Positions 1 to 11,500 of a DNA stretch of 64,000 nt are shown piece by piece; within the stretch, counting starts at the first letter, position 1, and each line of letters starts with the position of its first letter. Source of the stretch: Emergomyces orientalis (taxonomy: Eukaryota > Ascomycota > Eurotiomycetes > Onygenales > Ajellomycetaceae); contig MOWL01000070.1 in NCBI GenBank assembly GCA_002110485.1, forward strand, positions 558,001 through 622,000, written 5' to 3'. The position numbers were made by a program, and so were the translations under genes. The notes below the pieces were generated by a model. It searched no databases and had not been told where the DNA came from. It was given only the letters and a program-made list of their open reading frames with translations.

Positions 1-26
1 GAATCTCTAGCTAACACGCCTTGTAG

Positions 27-1326
27 CCTTCATGCGGAGGACCTCGCGCATCTTCTTGGAATGCAGCAGAAGGACCTGCGAAAGCTCTGCGCTCGTTTGC
101 GCGAAGACCGCCTCATTGCAGTGTATGGGAGATGTCCTTCATTGAAGAGTTCGATTTTTAGAGCTAACATGGAATTTGCTGTATCCAGGCATTCAAGACC
201 TGAAATTCGAGATGGCCAAACTCGCCCAGTGAACCGCGAATACTACTATATACCCCTCTACCCTGTTGTGGACGCCATAAAATATCGCGTGTCCCGTCTC
301 ACCTCGATTATTAAAGCGCAATATACCCCTACTGCGGAAAGGAAGGAATATGTTTGTACAAGATGTGGTGCGGAATGGACACAGCTGGAAGTTCTAAGCC
401 GGATTGGACCCGAAGGCTTTGAATGCCATCGATGCGGAGCTACGCTGGAAAGAGCCGATGAAGTCGAGGGTGGAGCCGGCGCTGATCGGACTGGTCATGA
501 GAAAAATAGCAAACTCATGGCGCAGCTGGATACGATGTTGAAGCTACTGAAACAAATCGATTCCATTGACGTTCCGGAGAATGATTTTGACACTGCCTGG
601 GAGCACAAGGTTGATGTTGTACGGAATCAATACACCAACCCGACAAGACCAGGCATGGCCTACGCTGGCAACCGACAGGCAGCCGTTCGAGGGATATCAA
701 AAACGGATGCTTCGTCCTTGGAAGTATCTCTTACTTCCTCAGCCGAGAAGAGTGCTGCTGAGCAGGCGGAGGAGGCGGCGCGGAAAGCTGCACTCGAGAA
801 GCAGAATGCGCTTCCTGTTTGGCATACTCATTCAACCGTTAAAACCGAACCTGGCAATCTTCCAATCAAGCCTGAGCCCAATGGAACTACTGTTGACGTA
901 CCCACTGTCAAGTCTGAAGTGAAGCAAGAACAAAAACCAGACATCGATGCTCTCGATGATAAGGTCGCTGCATACTATGCGGAAATGGCACGTGAAAAGG
1001 AGAGGGAGGCTAAAGAAGATGTGAGCTCTGCTGAGGAGTCATCAGACGAGGAAGAAGATGAATTTGAGGACGTTGGAGTTGCTCCCAGTGGCTCTGCAAC
1101 CCCTGCGGGACTAGATGGTAGCAAGACTCCTAAATTCCCTAATGGATCACTTAAAAGGGAAATGGAATTCGACTCAGCCAGTAGTGCTCCCCAGACTGGC
1201 GCTGCGACCCCCGATACAGCCGCGGAGGACGGCCCGTCTGTCAAGAAAGTTAAGTTCGAGCCAGACGTGAAGAAGGAAACTGTGTCAGATGAAGACGAAG
1301 ACGACGAAGAATTCGAAGACGTCTGA
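27..1326 (+). CDS. tfa1: TFIIE alpha subunit (partial, 5' end outside window)
   Basis: Large subunit of general transcription factor IIE, which recruits and regulates TFIIH at RNA polymerase II promoters in the nucleus. The window begins inside an intron: a CTAAC branch site (11-15) and a TTGTAG acceptor ending at 26 precede an exon whose reading (HAEDLAHLLGMQQKDLRKL) is the end of the winged-helix domain. A second intron, 123-188 (GTATGG..CAG, branch GCTAAC), restores the family reading EDRLIAVHSRPEI. A zinc ribbon follows, with CxxC pairs at codons 99/102 and 122/125 counted from the ATG at 61 on unspliced sequence. The C-terminal half is low complexity, contains six psi-K-x-E motifs and ends in acidic DEDEDDEEFEDV, as in homologues. 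Coding segments: 27-122 and 189-1326. The first part of the winged helix lies upstream of the window. Confidence 0.93.
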
Positions 1327-3388
1327 ATGACCTGGACTTTTTATTTAAAAGAACTGTTTTAGCTTACAAAAACGGCGTATGGTGTTTCTTGATATTACCC
1401 CGTTTTATTTCCGCGAAATGATGGATCGTTTCTATGCGTATAAAATAAACATTCATTGTGTTCTGGTGCATCAATGCGCCATCCCTTTTGATATGTGCCC
1501 GTTCCATCGCGAATCCCCCGAACGATGCATCTGCTCTGATGCCCATTTTGTGATATTACCACGTTTCCTGGAGTTAAAAACGACTCTAAAATGATCGAAT
1601 TTGGATAAACCATAGAATGGATCCTTTCGCCCTACCTTTAAAAACTATATGCAATATTAGAGCACAATATGTATAGGACCTACCTTTTTCTCTATCCCTT
1701 CTCCAATCCTTCCGAAGTAAGGCAATGTTGTGTTTGATATGCTTGGTCCTCAAGTAAAGCTCAACAAGCAGTTGCGCAAGTGTGTCTGTATACCTTTGCG
1801 GTTGGGCCTCAATAGACCTTCTCAAGATGCACCATAGATCTACTCACAAGAACTATTTCAATGAACTTGCCATTACTCTGGCAAAACTGGAACCAATCAA
1901 ACGCCCTTCGTTCTTGCAGCAATTCCTCCCCCGGATCCTGACAATGGACGAACTTTAAAATAGAGTTGGCACTAAATGATGACATGAAATGCGCCTCAAT
2001 CGAAATGAGACAAATCAGCAGAAAATGGCACGCTTGACATGCATGCATTGCGAGCATATGCGCAGCGGATTGTCCTAACAGAAACGATTTCCCGACACCC
2101 TCGAACGCAAACACAAGTTTTCATGGGGAGAGTGGAACCATTGTTTAGTGCTGCACCTCATCATACCCTGGTTGCATCGTATTCTGGTGAGGGGAGGCAT
2201 TGGGCTGTTCTGGCACGCCTGCTGCTCAGGAACACCATTGTGACATGCTGTCATTTCCATTTACAGGACCGATGAAATATATCTGTCGGCCAATCGACCC
2301 TCGTAGAGAAATTTCTGGTTGTTTTGCTCATGAAGACGTTTTGAGGCCTGGAAAGGCGAGTATGTGGAGCCAGAAATGCCCATCAATTCATACCTTTCTT
2401 GGTGCTGAACTGTTGGTGTGCTCTGGTCTTGGGAAATATTAGGCTGGAGAAACCCAAGTGCGGCAGAGTTTGGGTGCCAAAAGAAGAGTTTGTGAACAAT
2501 ATAATTGGCGTTATTGGACAAATGGCAACAAAGCTCCAACTTCTGGGCTTCAAATTACGGCGCTACTGCCTGGTCATGAATTGCAAGTGGGAACAAGCCC
2601 CAGAGACCCGCTGCTCGGGCATCCTCTCTTCGAAGCGGGGTCCGATTGCCTTTTCTAATTAACTGGTGGCTTGAGTAAACATCTATCTATGGAGTTTGGA
2701 GGAGTCTCACGCTCCTATCGGAAAACCAGGCCTTGGGTGCTAAGTACGTAGACACCGTATTTTTTGTTTTCGATACGAGATTATTCGCCCACTGGATAGT
2801 TCTTGCCCTTGTGTTAGCCAAAAAAGACTCTTACAGATGAATCCGCTCGGCATTAGATTTTTTCCATCGTTACTCCGGATGGCATGGCGATTCTTACACC
2901 GGCGGGCGATTGCGAGGAACCAAGAGGGGGAATTGGCAATTCCCAGATGTGGCTTTTCATGCGGTCCAATCATACACGAGCATGCATTCGGCCAATAATC
3001 GATTCTCCACTTGGTCGCTTGGTCCTGGGTCCGGGCCGACCCTGGTCTCTGTCCTACTCACCAGTTCCCTCGTAGGGTCGGGAACCGGCCCGGCGGTTGG
3101 GTAAATTGAAGCTGGGCATATCGCCACCCATATGATTCCAATACTTTTCCAGCAGCAGCGTTCCACCGTCTGGCAAAGCTGGCGTGAAAATGCAGTTAAA
3201 GTTCAGGCCCGCCCTTGGCTGTACTATCACCGTGTAGCACAGGATTTACAGCGTCAGATACTATTGAACCATTTTCTTAAGAAAGCTTCGTTGTGATCAT
3301 CGGTGAAGGCAAATATTGAATTGGAGATATGGACATTTATTTCTTAACTATTTTGTCTTAGGCAAAAAAAGGGCGATGCAATCTACCA
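1327..3388. other. Intergenic, no gene recognised
   Basis: About 2 kb between TFIIE-alpha and the aldoxime dehydratase. Only short open frames on both strands, none resembling a known protein and none linkable into a spliced model. No tRNA or clear repeat seen. Confidence 0.6.
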
Positions 3389-4468
3389 CTAGCTCACGCT
3401 CAAAGACACCAGCATTCCAGAATTCTCATGGCATCCAATGTATTCGAACATTTGTTGCTCTGGCTTTAGAACCAATACTTCGTGGAACAGACGTAGGCTA
3501 ATATTGTTGTCCAACGACTTCGCATACTTCAAGAACCCCCCAAAAATATTGATATGCGTCTGATGCTTCTTACTCCATCCCTCCAATGAGCTGAGATCAT
3601 CAAAAAAAGCGAGGCCAAAAGTTCTTTCCTTGTCAGGTTTGCGGGTGACTGGGTCGACAATGTCCATGAACCGACAGTTGTAGCACCCCACGTCCTCACC
3701 ATGGTCTCGAAGGAATTCCATACCTTTGATGAGGACGGGATGCATGGTTTCGACATACGACTTTCGTTCTTCAGGGCGAGTATTCGACCAGTCTTGACCT
3801 GAGCGAATGATCGTGAGGTTTTGCTTGCCGCCCACGCGGATACGGCGTCGCAAAACAGAGTTCGTGGGCTTGTCCGCTGTATTGCCGCTCTCTCCAACAA
3901 GCTCATCCGTTTGTGCCGCTGGTAAACGATCGCGCATGCTACCCCAATACACGTGTTCTCTGAGAGGACCACTGACACTTTCCCTCATATGTGCTGCACC
4001 CTCGGGCACTTGGTTGTCTGAAAAGACTGTTTCGAACCGCTCAATTGTCGGGAAGAATACCTCCAGGAACCACCCATGACGCTGTTCGTCGGGGTCCAGC
4101 GTTTCCCACCACTTCTGAAATCCGCTGGCCGTCGCCCACTCTGTGTAAGATCCTTTGTCTGGCCAGTACGCAAGGACGGCAATGTTATAGGCTCCCCGAT
4201 TATCAGTCACAGATGCTAGCTCCCAAAACGACGGCTTCGTTCCAGCAGCAGCTGAGTTGTCGATAAATTCTGACAGAGTGGACATTACCGATCCATCTTC
4301 ATCAGCGCGTGTGGCGTACTGGGCGCCGATGACCGCCATAACGAGATCTTTTGTGCATTTTGGGAACCGCGCAGAGTACGCTGGGAAGGGCGGGATAAAA
4401 TTTGGTGGCGTGCTAACCGGCCTCGTCCTCTCTTGCAGGAGATGTTCAGGAATAGCGGACTCGAGCAT
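3389..4468 (-). CDS. Haem-containing aldoxime dehydratase (phenylacetaldoxime dehydratase family)
   Basis: Single-exon gene, 359 residues, close to the usual length of the OxdA/OxdB family. These haem enzymes dehydrate aldoximes such as phenylacetaldoxime to nitriles, and the cytoplasmic protein often acts with nitrilases. Family features visible include the N-terminal segment MLESAIPEHLLQERTRP, GxYNIAVLAYWPD near residue 90, the cysteine pair GCYNCRFMD near 260, the histidine-bearing HQTHINIFGG (His305 is a candidate haem ligand) and the C-terminal SLRLFHEV, whose His329 corresponds to the conserved catalytic histidine of the family. The ATG at 4468 fits homologous N-termini. No nitrilase or amidase gene lies nearby, so the pathway partner is not local. 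Exact substrate is unknown. Confidence 0.88.
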   Translation of the reverse strand: MLESAIPEHLLQERTRPVSTPPNFIPPFPAYSARFPKCTKDLVMAVIGAQYATRADEDGSVMSTLSEFIDNSAAAGTKPSFWELASVTDNRGAYNIAVLAYWPDKGSYTEWATASGFQKWWETLDPDEQRHGWFLEVFFPTIERFETVFSDNQVPEGAAHMRESVSGPLREHVYWGSMRDRLPAAQTDELVGESGNTADKPTNSVLRRRIRVGGKQNLTIIRSGQDWSNTRPEERKSYVETMHPVLIKGMEFLRDHGEDVGCYNCRFMDIVDPVTRKPDKERTFGLAFFDDLSSLEGWSKKHQTHINIFGGFLKYAKSLDNNISLRLFHEVLVLKPEQQMFEYIGCHENSGMLVSLSVS

Positions 4469-5394
4469 TTTGTGCAGAACGGATGGAACCTTTGGAGGCG
4501 ATAAACTGAGAGCACGAACGGCTTCTTCTCCAAAGTTAAATTCACAGAAAGTTCTGACACGTTTTGCACCTCCCTGTGACTCAGAAGCCCCATGGGCGGG
4601 CTATCTAGTAATATTAATAAGTTGAAAAGGTGCGGATGTGATGAGGAAAAGATCTCCGCTTCTTCGCGTATGGACCCAATAATTAATTGCCTTGGGATCT
4701 ATGGAATCGATTATCGGCATGCCAACATACAACTGGGTCAAGCGAGAAACAGCCCACATTTTTAGCATAAGTCGCCATTTATTTGGAAATCCCTTGCCTG
4801 ATAGGTCTTCACTGGGCCGAAGCAGAGTTTTGAGTTTGCAATTTGGAGGTCCAGCAAGAGCAGCGCTAGACTACTCACTGCATGAGCAGGTGGAATCGCT
4901 GGAGCCGGACACTTCAGCCACCTCACCTAATCGACTAGTTCTGCTCGGTGTTAACTACAAAGTACAAAAGAAGCAGCAAACCTTAGCACCTAAGCTTTCG
5001 CCTAATGGTGATTTGGTCTAGTAAAAGTCGAGGTGGACTCTGCAAAACTCCGAACATGGTACAGATACGAAATAAGGTTGGCCCCATTGTTTCCGCGTGA
5101 AAGTTACTATTTACTACATAGTAGTCTATCCATCAAGGAGAAAGTGGATTCTGCTGACAGTAATCAACGACGCTGAAGACTTTTTGAGCTGCAACAAGTT
5201 GGGACAATGGTCTTGTTAAAAGCCCCTTTATCACACTGCAGAAAACAATTCCTTAAGATATGGTCGGTTTCTCTTTTTATATATACCAAATTTTTCACCC
5301 GCCAAGGACATGTCGGCGTGTTGTCCAAGTGGAACTTCGATCCATCACTAGTCTGCCCTGACTGTCCAGCTCTGCCTGTTCAATTTAGTTGGCG
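4469..5394. other. Intergenic, no gene recognised
   Basis: Region between the minus-strand aldoxime dehydratase and the plus-strand rhodopsin-type pseudogene; it should contain the divergent promoters. No coherent open frame or RNA gene was found. Confidence 0.6.
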
Positions 5395-6925
5395 ATGGCC
5401 ACACCGTTCCAGACAGAAGCATGGTCTGAGTATGCCATCGGGCTGCTTGTTCTATTTATAAGAATATTCTATCGCTGCAGCATTGTCGGTCGAAATTGGG
5501 ATGGAGATGACTACTTCGCCGCTCTTGCAGTTCTCTTTTGGACAATATGATAAAATATCTCCTGCCCACACCATTATTTTATTGGCAAGGAATTAACGAA
5601 AACATTAGGCTGAGTTGTGTATGCTCGAATTAATTGGTGAGCTGAAGCATCGGACGGTGGCCGGTCGAATTCCTATTTCTAACAAACCCTTCTACAGGTC
5701 AATATGGCTCAACCACAGGAATAAATGACGAAATCGCCCTCAAGCTTACAGAGGAACAAAAAAGGCGAATGATCATTGGCACCAAATGCCTTCTTGCAGG
5801 CTGGTGTCTATACATCACATTAATCTGGTGCCTCAAAGCATGCATGCTATTCCTCTACAACAGGCTCACGTCAGTAGTCCATCTGCCTGCGAATATCTCA
5901 CATCTCCTTACTAACTCGGGTGTGCGTTTAGTCTGAACCTTAGCCAACAGCGTGCTGTTAAAATAACCGCCGTAACCTGCGTTTGGCCTACATTGCGACC
6001 ATTATTGTCATTCTAACCCGATGCTATCCAATACAGAGGGTCTGGCAGATTTATCCATATCCTGGTGGTAAGTCAGTCGACAAATTGATGCCCGGGGATG
6101 AGAACTAACACATACGGCAAGATGCTTGTGCACTAAACATCCTGAATTACCTGGCGTTGGTTACGACTAATGTGACGTATATCCACCTTGGAAAATACTT
6201 CACGTCCATCTGGACTTTGCTGATGCTGTCAAAGGACCGATATCATGATTATTTACATTCCTCTTCCTTTACTGTGGAAAGTGAAACTTCCATTAGGCCG
6301 GTAAGAAGTCGGACTCTTCTCTCTACGCATGTGTAACAAGCGGCTCATATACTTATGATAGGAAACTTCTATTCGGGGCGTGGCTTTGCACTGGTATTTT
6401 TATCGTCATAGCTACTATCCTTCGTTGCGTTATTTGCCTAGGGGACGTCGCGTCGATCAACCTTGGAACCATTTGGTCAATTCGAGAAACTGTAAGACGA
6501 CATTTCCAAGGCCACATTTAAACCGTTTGTGCAAAGGAAAACCAATTCTAACTCATTGGTTGTAAACACAGTTTGTCGCTATAATTGCAGTCAACGTTCC
6601 CGTCCTAAAGACTTTCTTCACCGAAACATTCCACCTGGCAACGACAGGCTCAACGAGTGGACACACCAAATCTACAACCAGCGGCTCGCACCAGCTTTCG
6701 CGCCTTGAGCGAAAAGAAAAGCAAAAACGGATCCGGATTGAAATGGGGTTGACAACAATGGAAGATAATAACGAAGAAAGGATCGTGCAGGAGTTTGATC
6801 CGAATTCAAAAAACAATGACTATGTGATCTCGGCGGACAGTGTCGAGACCGTCGATAGAGACCGAAGAGAGCCGGCTGAGATTCACGTCACTACGTCTTA
6901 TAACGTTTCGCAAATTTTCTCTTAA
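5395..6925 (+). pseudogene. Rhodopsin/PTH11-like integral membrane protein, disrupted
   Basis: Fungal rhodopsin-domain (PTH11-related) seven-helix membrane protein reconstructed from eight exons: 5395-5544, 5609-5636, 5698-5869, 5932-6067, 6122-6176, 6235-6300, 6362-6491, 6572-6925. It begins MATPFQTEAWSEYAIG, has the family core segments WDGDDYFAALAV, YGSTTGINDEIALKLT, LTRCYPIQRVW and NLGTIWSIRET, and ends in a hydrophilic cytoplasmic tail. Two lesions are visible. The first intron starts ATATGA instead of GTATGA (5545), and read-through meets TGA at 5548. In exon 4 one base is missing near 5981-5983, shifting VTCV/LAYIATII out of frame. All other splice sites are canonical, so decay looks recent. 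A sequencing error or non-canonical splicing could mimic one lesion but is less likely for both. Function of the intact family is mostly unknown. Confidence 0.82.
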
Positions 6926-8552
6926 TAATTGGAATTCGGAATCGATTAGTGTTATGATAGCGAGGGGATACTAGCAACGTTGAGATTGGTGGAAATGGAA
7001 AAACAATGGACAATGGTATGCAAAGTCCTCAAATACTATTTTCGGATATTTTTGCTGGTGTACGGCTTTGGGTTGGTAGGTTTGCTTGGACCTTCGTCTT
7101 GTTTCTTTAGACATTTGCTTTGCCTTATTTTTTCAGCTGTAGATTGAAGTGACCTTATGGATTTTGTTGGAGTGTAATATTGGCTTGATTCTTCTATGCT
7201 AGTATGTGTGCGTTGCAGAGAGCTATATAGCCCTGAGAGATGAAAGGAATAACATTGGGCCGGGCGGATAGGTGCCTCTGACACAGGGCGGATGGATGCC
7301 ACTGACAGATTTTACATGGGTACAGGGATATGTATATTTCTTCCTCTACGCCAGTACAATCTGTACAGAAGTGGCGCTTTCCCTGATGCCCCCTAGTGCT
7401 TCAAGTGTATATCGCCCAAGATAGATTGCATGAATTTCCTGTCCAGTAGTCGAGACAGGCGGGGTTTCCAGAGCAGAGTAAAGCTAAGTCACTGGCCTCT
7501 TGCTAACTATACCGCGTTGCCATAGGTGGCGAATTGACGGACAACAAGGAGCAATTGCATACAATCAAATTTAACGTCCACCAAAAGCTGGATAAAAAGA
7601 AATCAGCTATCCCAAATATAATCCAGGGACAATTCAACGAGTAAGCATGGAATCAGTAAAGAGAAACTTATTCAATATATGTTAGGTAAATTACATATTT
7701 GTTGTTAGTAATCTAGGCACAACACAACAAGAATTTAATGTTACATTTGTAGCAAAAAAGGGTGAGGGTGTAAGGGGACGGGATGAGAAAAATGTAAAGC
7801 GGAGATGAAGAAAAATATTTCTCAGAACCATCCTTGTGTCACGATCAGCAATAAATTTAATCTCATCCATACGTATTGAGCATATCAAAAATCGAACAAA
7901 GACAAAGGAAATAAAACGGAAGGAAAGTAAATTTACCTCATAAAACGGAAGAGAAAAAAAAAAAAAAGAAGAATTCGTCAAAACCATACACGTTTAAGAG
8001 TGTGAGAACACAGTCCAAAGTCAAACAAACCCCTTTCAAAAAGACCAACAGAGAGATGAAGTAACCTGATTGTTTCTAAGTGAACTCATGGCTGTTGGAG
8101 GAAGAGATTAAGGAGAAAAACAAGAACATACATCCACCTTCCTAACCATTTAGTTGTATGATGTTAGAGAGAAGACATACATAAGACCAAGAGTTTGTTA
8201 AGACCAAGATTTCCTGTGGAAAAAAAAAGGCCCCTAACCCCTCCTGACACATAAACGCTGGCCCCATCTTGCCTCTAAATACGGAGTACGGAAACAGAAA
8301 ACTGAACGCCAGATAAATGCAGCAAATGGGAAGAATGGGATGGATGATGAAATGGTCATTTCAGTGGTCATCAGTACAAAAATAAAATAAAAACAAAATA
8401 AAAATACCATAACAACGCAAAAAGAAACGAGCAAAATAGGTAAAAGAGAAAAACTGAGGCTAGGCAAGAAAAAAGAAATTTATTGCATCATTCAAAAGGT
8501 CACAAAAAGGACTCCACTTATCCCGCCACACCATGGACGCCATAGTTGTTTT
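6926..8552. other. Intergenic, A/T-rich, no gene recognised
   Basis: About 1.6 kb between two convergent genes. It becomes A-rich on the plus strand from about 7,700, probably 3' flanking and UTR sequence of the minus-strand ubiquitin hydrolase. Short open frames are low complexity and do not look coding. Confidence 0.6.
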
Positions 8553-11500
8553 TCACGGCGACCCAGTCAGACCAACGTCAGAGTCGCTCCCCATCATCGA
8601 ATTGTCATCCCAGCCATCTGAAGGGAAGTCAGAACCTGAAGAGAAAAAGACGGGTGGTGGTTAGAAAAGAAACAAAAGAAATGTAGACGCTAACATAAAA
8701 CAAAGGAAATAGAAATGGGGTCTGTTTACCTGACACCAGTTCTTCCGGGAGATCGACGGACAGCTGCTCTAGTGCAGAGATGACAGCTGGCAAAATAATT
8801 AAGTTAGCACGAGTCTTCATAGTGAATATTGGAGTAGATGTGTTCCTTCGTACCTGTAGCCTGCTGAATAAATTCCGTATCTTCACTGTCATTTTCATCA
8901 AAATAAACCTCTATACAATGCATGATCACAAGCGCAATCGTCTCCATCGCCCGAACTTCAGCCGGTAGAGCGTCTGTTGTCAAAAGATACGTCCGTCGCA
9001 ATTTATCCACGCACGCCTGCGCTAAATCCTTGCCAATTTTCTTGTAAAACTGGCGGAAATCGTCGCTGATATCTTCATACTCTTTCGAGAAGAGGAGTTG
9101 TCGTAGGAAATCTAACGTGCTATTCCTGACTGTCTTGTCCGGATAATGAAGCAGGGTTGGCCCCCAGTCTGGTATCCGGTCGACCACTGAGCTCCAGAAC
9201 CAGTATTCATCCTTGCCAGCTTTCTCGTTTTGGACGTTTACCAGCGATTGAAAAAAAGCTAGATGTTCGCGACCTCCACTGTCATTGATGGATTCTATAC
9301 CTTTGGATACGTAGTCGATGAGGTTGGTTATCTGGTCACCATCCGAAGACATTTGACAGAAGACTAATGTAGCCTCGAGGAAAGGAACACAGAGGTAGGC
9401 TGGAGAAGCCCGTAAACCTTCCTCGAGCACCTTGCAGATACTTTCCATTAGACCATATTCAGGATCAGCAGCTAGAAATACGCTAACTATCTTCCGTGAA
9501 ACTGGTGGATTAGCTTGCTGCTCAAGTATTTTCCTCAGCAGAATGAGATCCCTGTTCCTCCCAACGGGTCGAACCAGCTCGGCTTCCGCCCTGGTAAGCG
9601 AATATTTGCCCATAATACAATCGCGAGGGCCATTGTCAGGTGAGGGTACCAGCGTGAAGTCGATGTGCGTCATCAAAACATAAAGGACCTCCACAAGCTT
9701 GAAGTGTGAATATTTGCGACCTTTCTCAATAAGCCGGAAATAATTCCCATATTGTCGTTTGAGCCGCTTGCTATCCTCTCTATCAAGCCAGACCATTTCC
9801 AGGCATTTTAACAAGAAGCCATGTTCAAGCATCACCTGGACAGGGAAGGAGCCAAAATTTGCAAGGCCAAGGAGTAGCTCGAAATAATCGTCCCAAGCGC
9901 GAGAGTATACGTGTAGACAACCCCACAGCTCATCAAGCGAATCGACAATACTCTCAACCATCGTTGTATAATCGTTCTCATAGCGGGCTAGTTCGGTTTG
10001 CTCCAGAGATTCATCACCTAGCGGCTCCTGCAACCGTGCGACGGCGGTGATCAAAAGTCGACAAAATCCATCACGGACAACGTTATTAGGACTCTTTAGA
10101 AGAAGATCTCGAATGCCCAAAGGTCGAGTAATAGTCCAACGGAGCACTGCCATGGCGCCCTTGGTGCTTTCATTCACACTTCTCCCCAATTCGATGATGA
10201 TATTTTCAAATTCCGGCAATTCTTTTGACCTCGAAATTATCTGGTCCAAATTGTCTAAGGCGATGTATATGGCCGATTTTTGGATCTTAGTGAACCCGGT
10301 TTCTTCCATGGCACAAAATCTCCTTGTTTGCTCCAATAGCGCACGGATGAAGTATGCGTGATATGGGTCCAAAAGGCAATATGTCCGGATGAAAAGCTCA
10401 TTCTCCATGGCTATGTGGTTTCCAAGCTCCAGAGGAAGGGGAACACTAACTGGGGCGTCCCCGAGGGATGTCTCATAGACAGACTTGGCTTTCTCCATAC
10501 TGCTTACCCGTTGATAAAATAGCATGTATGCATTCCACACCTTGTTAAAACGAACAGGGCCCAGGTTCGCGCCATGAATAGGGTCGTTCATGCCACCAAA
10601 ACACTGATCAGGGATCTTGGAAGGATCAAACCTGGTCACATCGGAGTCATTGAATTCAACCCACGAAGCACTAGGATCTGCAGCTGTGGGACGCTCCCTG
10701 ATGTACGAATAATAGTGGCCGGATTCAGCAGTTCCACTATGCACAAGCACGCCGACCAACTCGAAGACATCGGGCGCAATTGGAGTCCCGGGGTTGCTCA
10801 GATATTCAACTGTATAAGGGGTCATATCGAGCCGTTCGGGGAACTGGAATTCATCGTTAATTTTGCTACGTATCATCGAGATGACATCGAAATCGAAGCG
10901 CTTGAGATGAAATATCAAGTTATCCGGGAGATCTTTCAGGCAAGCTCTACTCATAAAAAGTAATTAACAATCGTAGGCCTTCCCACATATCGAAAACATG
11001 GCATGTGAAATAGCTCACCTCTTGACCGCATCAACATGTCGTCCACACGAAGTGCAGGAATATTTATTATCTGCGAGTCCATTTAGCAAAACTGCGAACC
11101 CTTCCCCAGTAACCAACTAAGTCCAACTTACCACCTTGCATCACCTCCCCTTCCACATACGCACGCAAACTATCCTCAAGCCCAGCCTTCCCTTTAATAT
11201 CACATTGTATCGCAGAGAAGGGTTCAAGTCGTTCCGAGATGTGAGGGCATTCCTTCGACTTAATCTGTTGCACAAGCTGGCCGCCATAGAAAGACCTGAA
11301 GAGCTTCTTATCCTCCGCTGACAGGATCTGGCCTTCCCATCGATCGAAAAGTAGATTGTAGAACTCGTCTACATCCATTTGAACATTGATATCGATAGGC
11401 TCATTTTCATATGTACGGATGGTATCCACAGCCGCCTGGGTATCGACGCTTTTCTGCCACGTATTTTGCATGTACGCGAATACCTTCTTCGTCTCCGCAA

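Noticed and set aside
975..1244. Minus-strand Ser-rich frame inside TFIIE-alpha
   Set aside because: Antisense of the acidic GAA/GAG-rich tail.
8275..8292. Recurring TACGGAGTA-type motif (also near 18,413 and 35,296)
   Set aside because: Only a few short, partly matching occurrences; not enough to define a repeat or regulatory site here.
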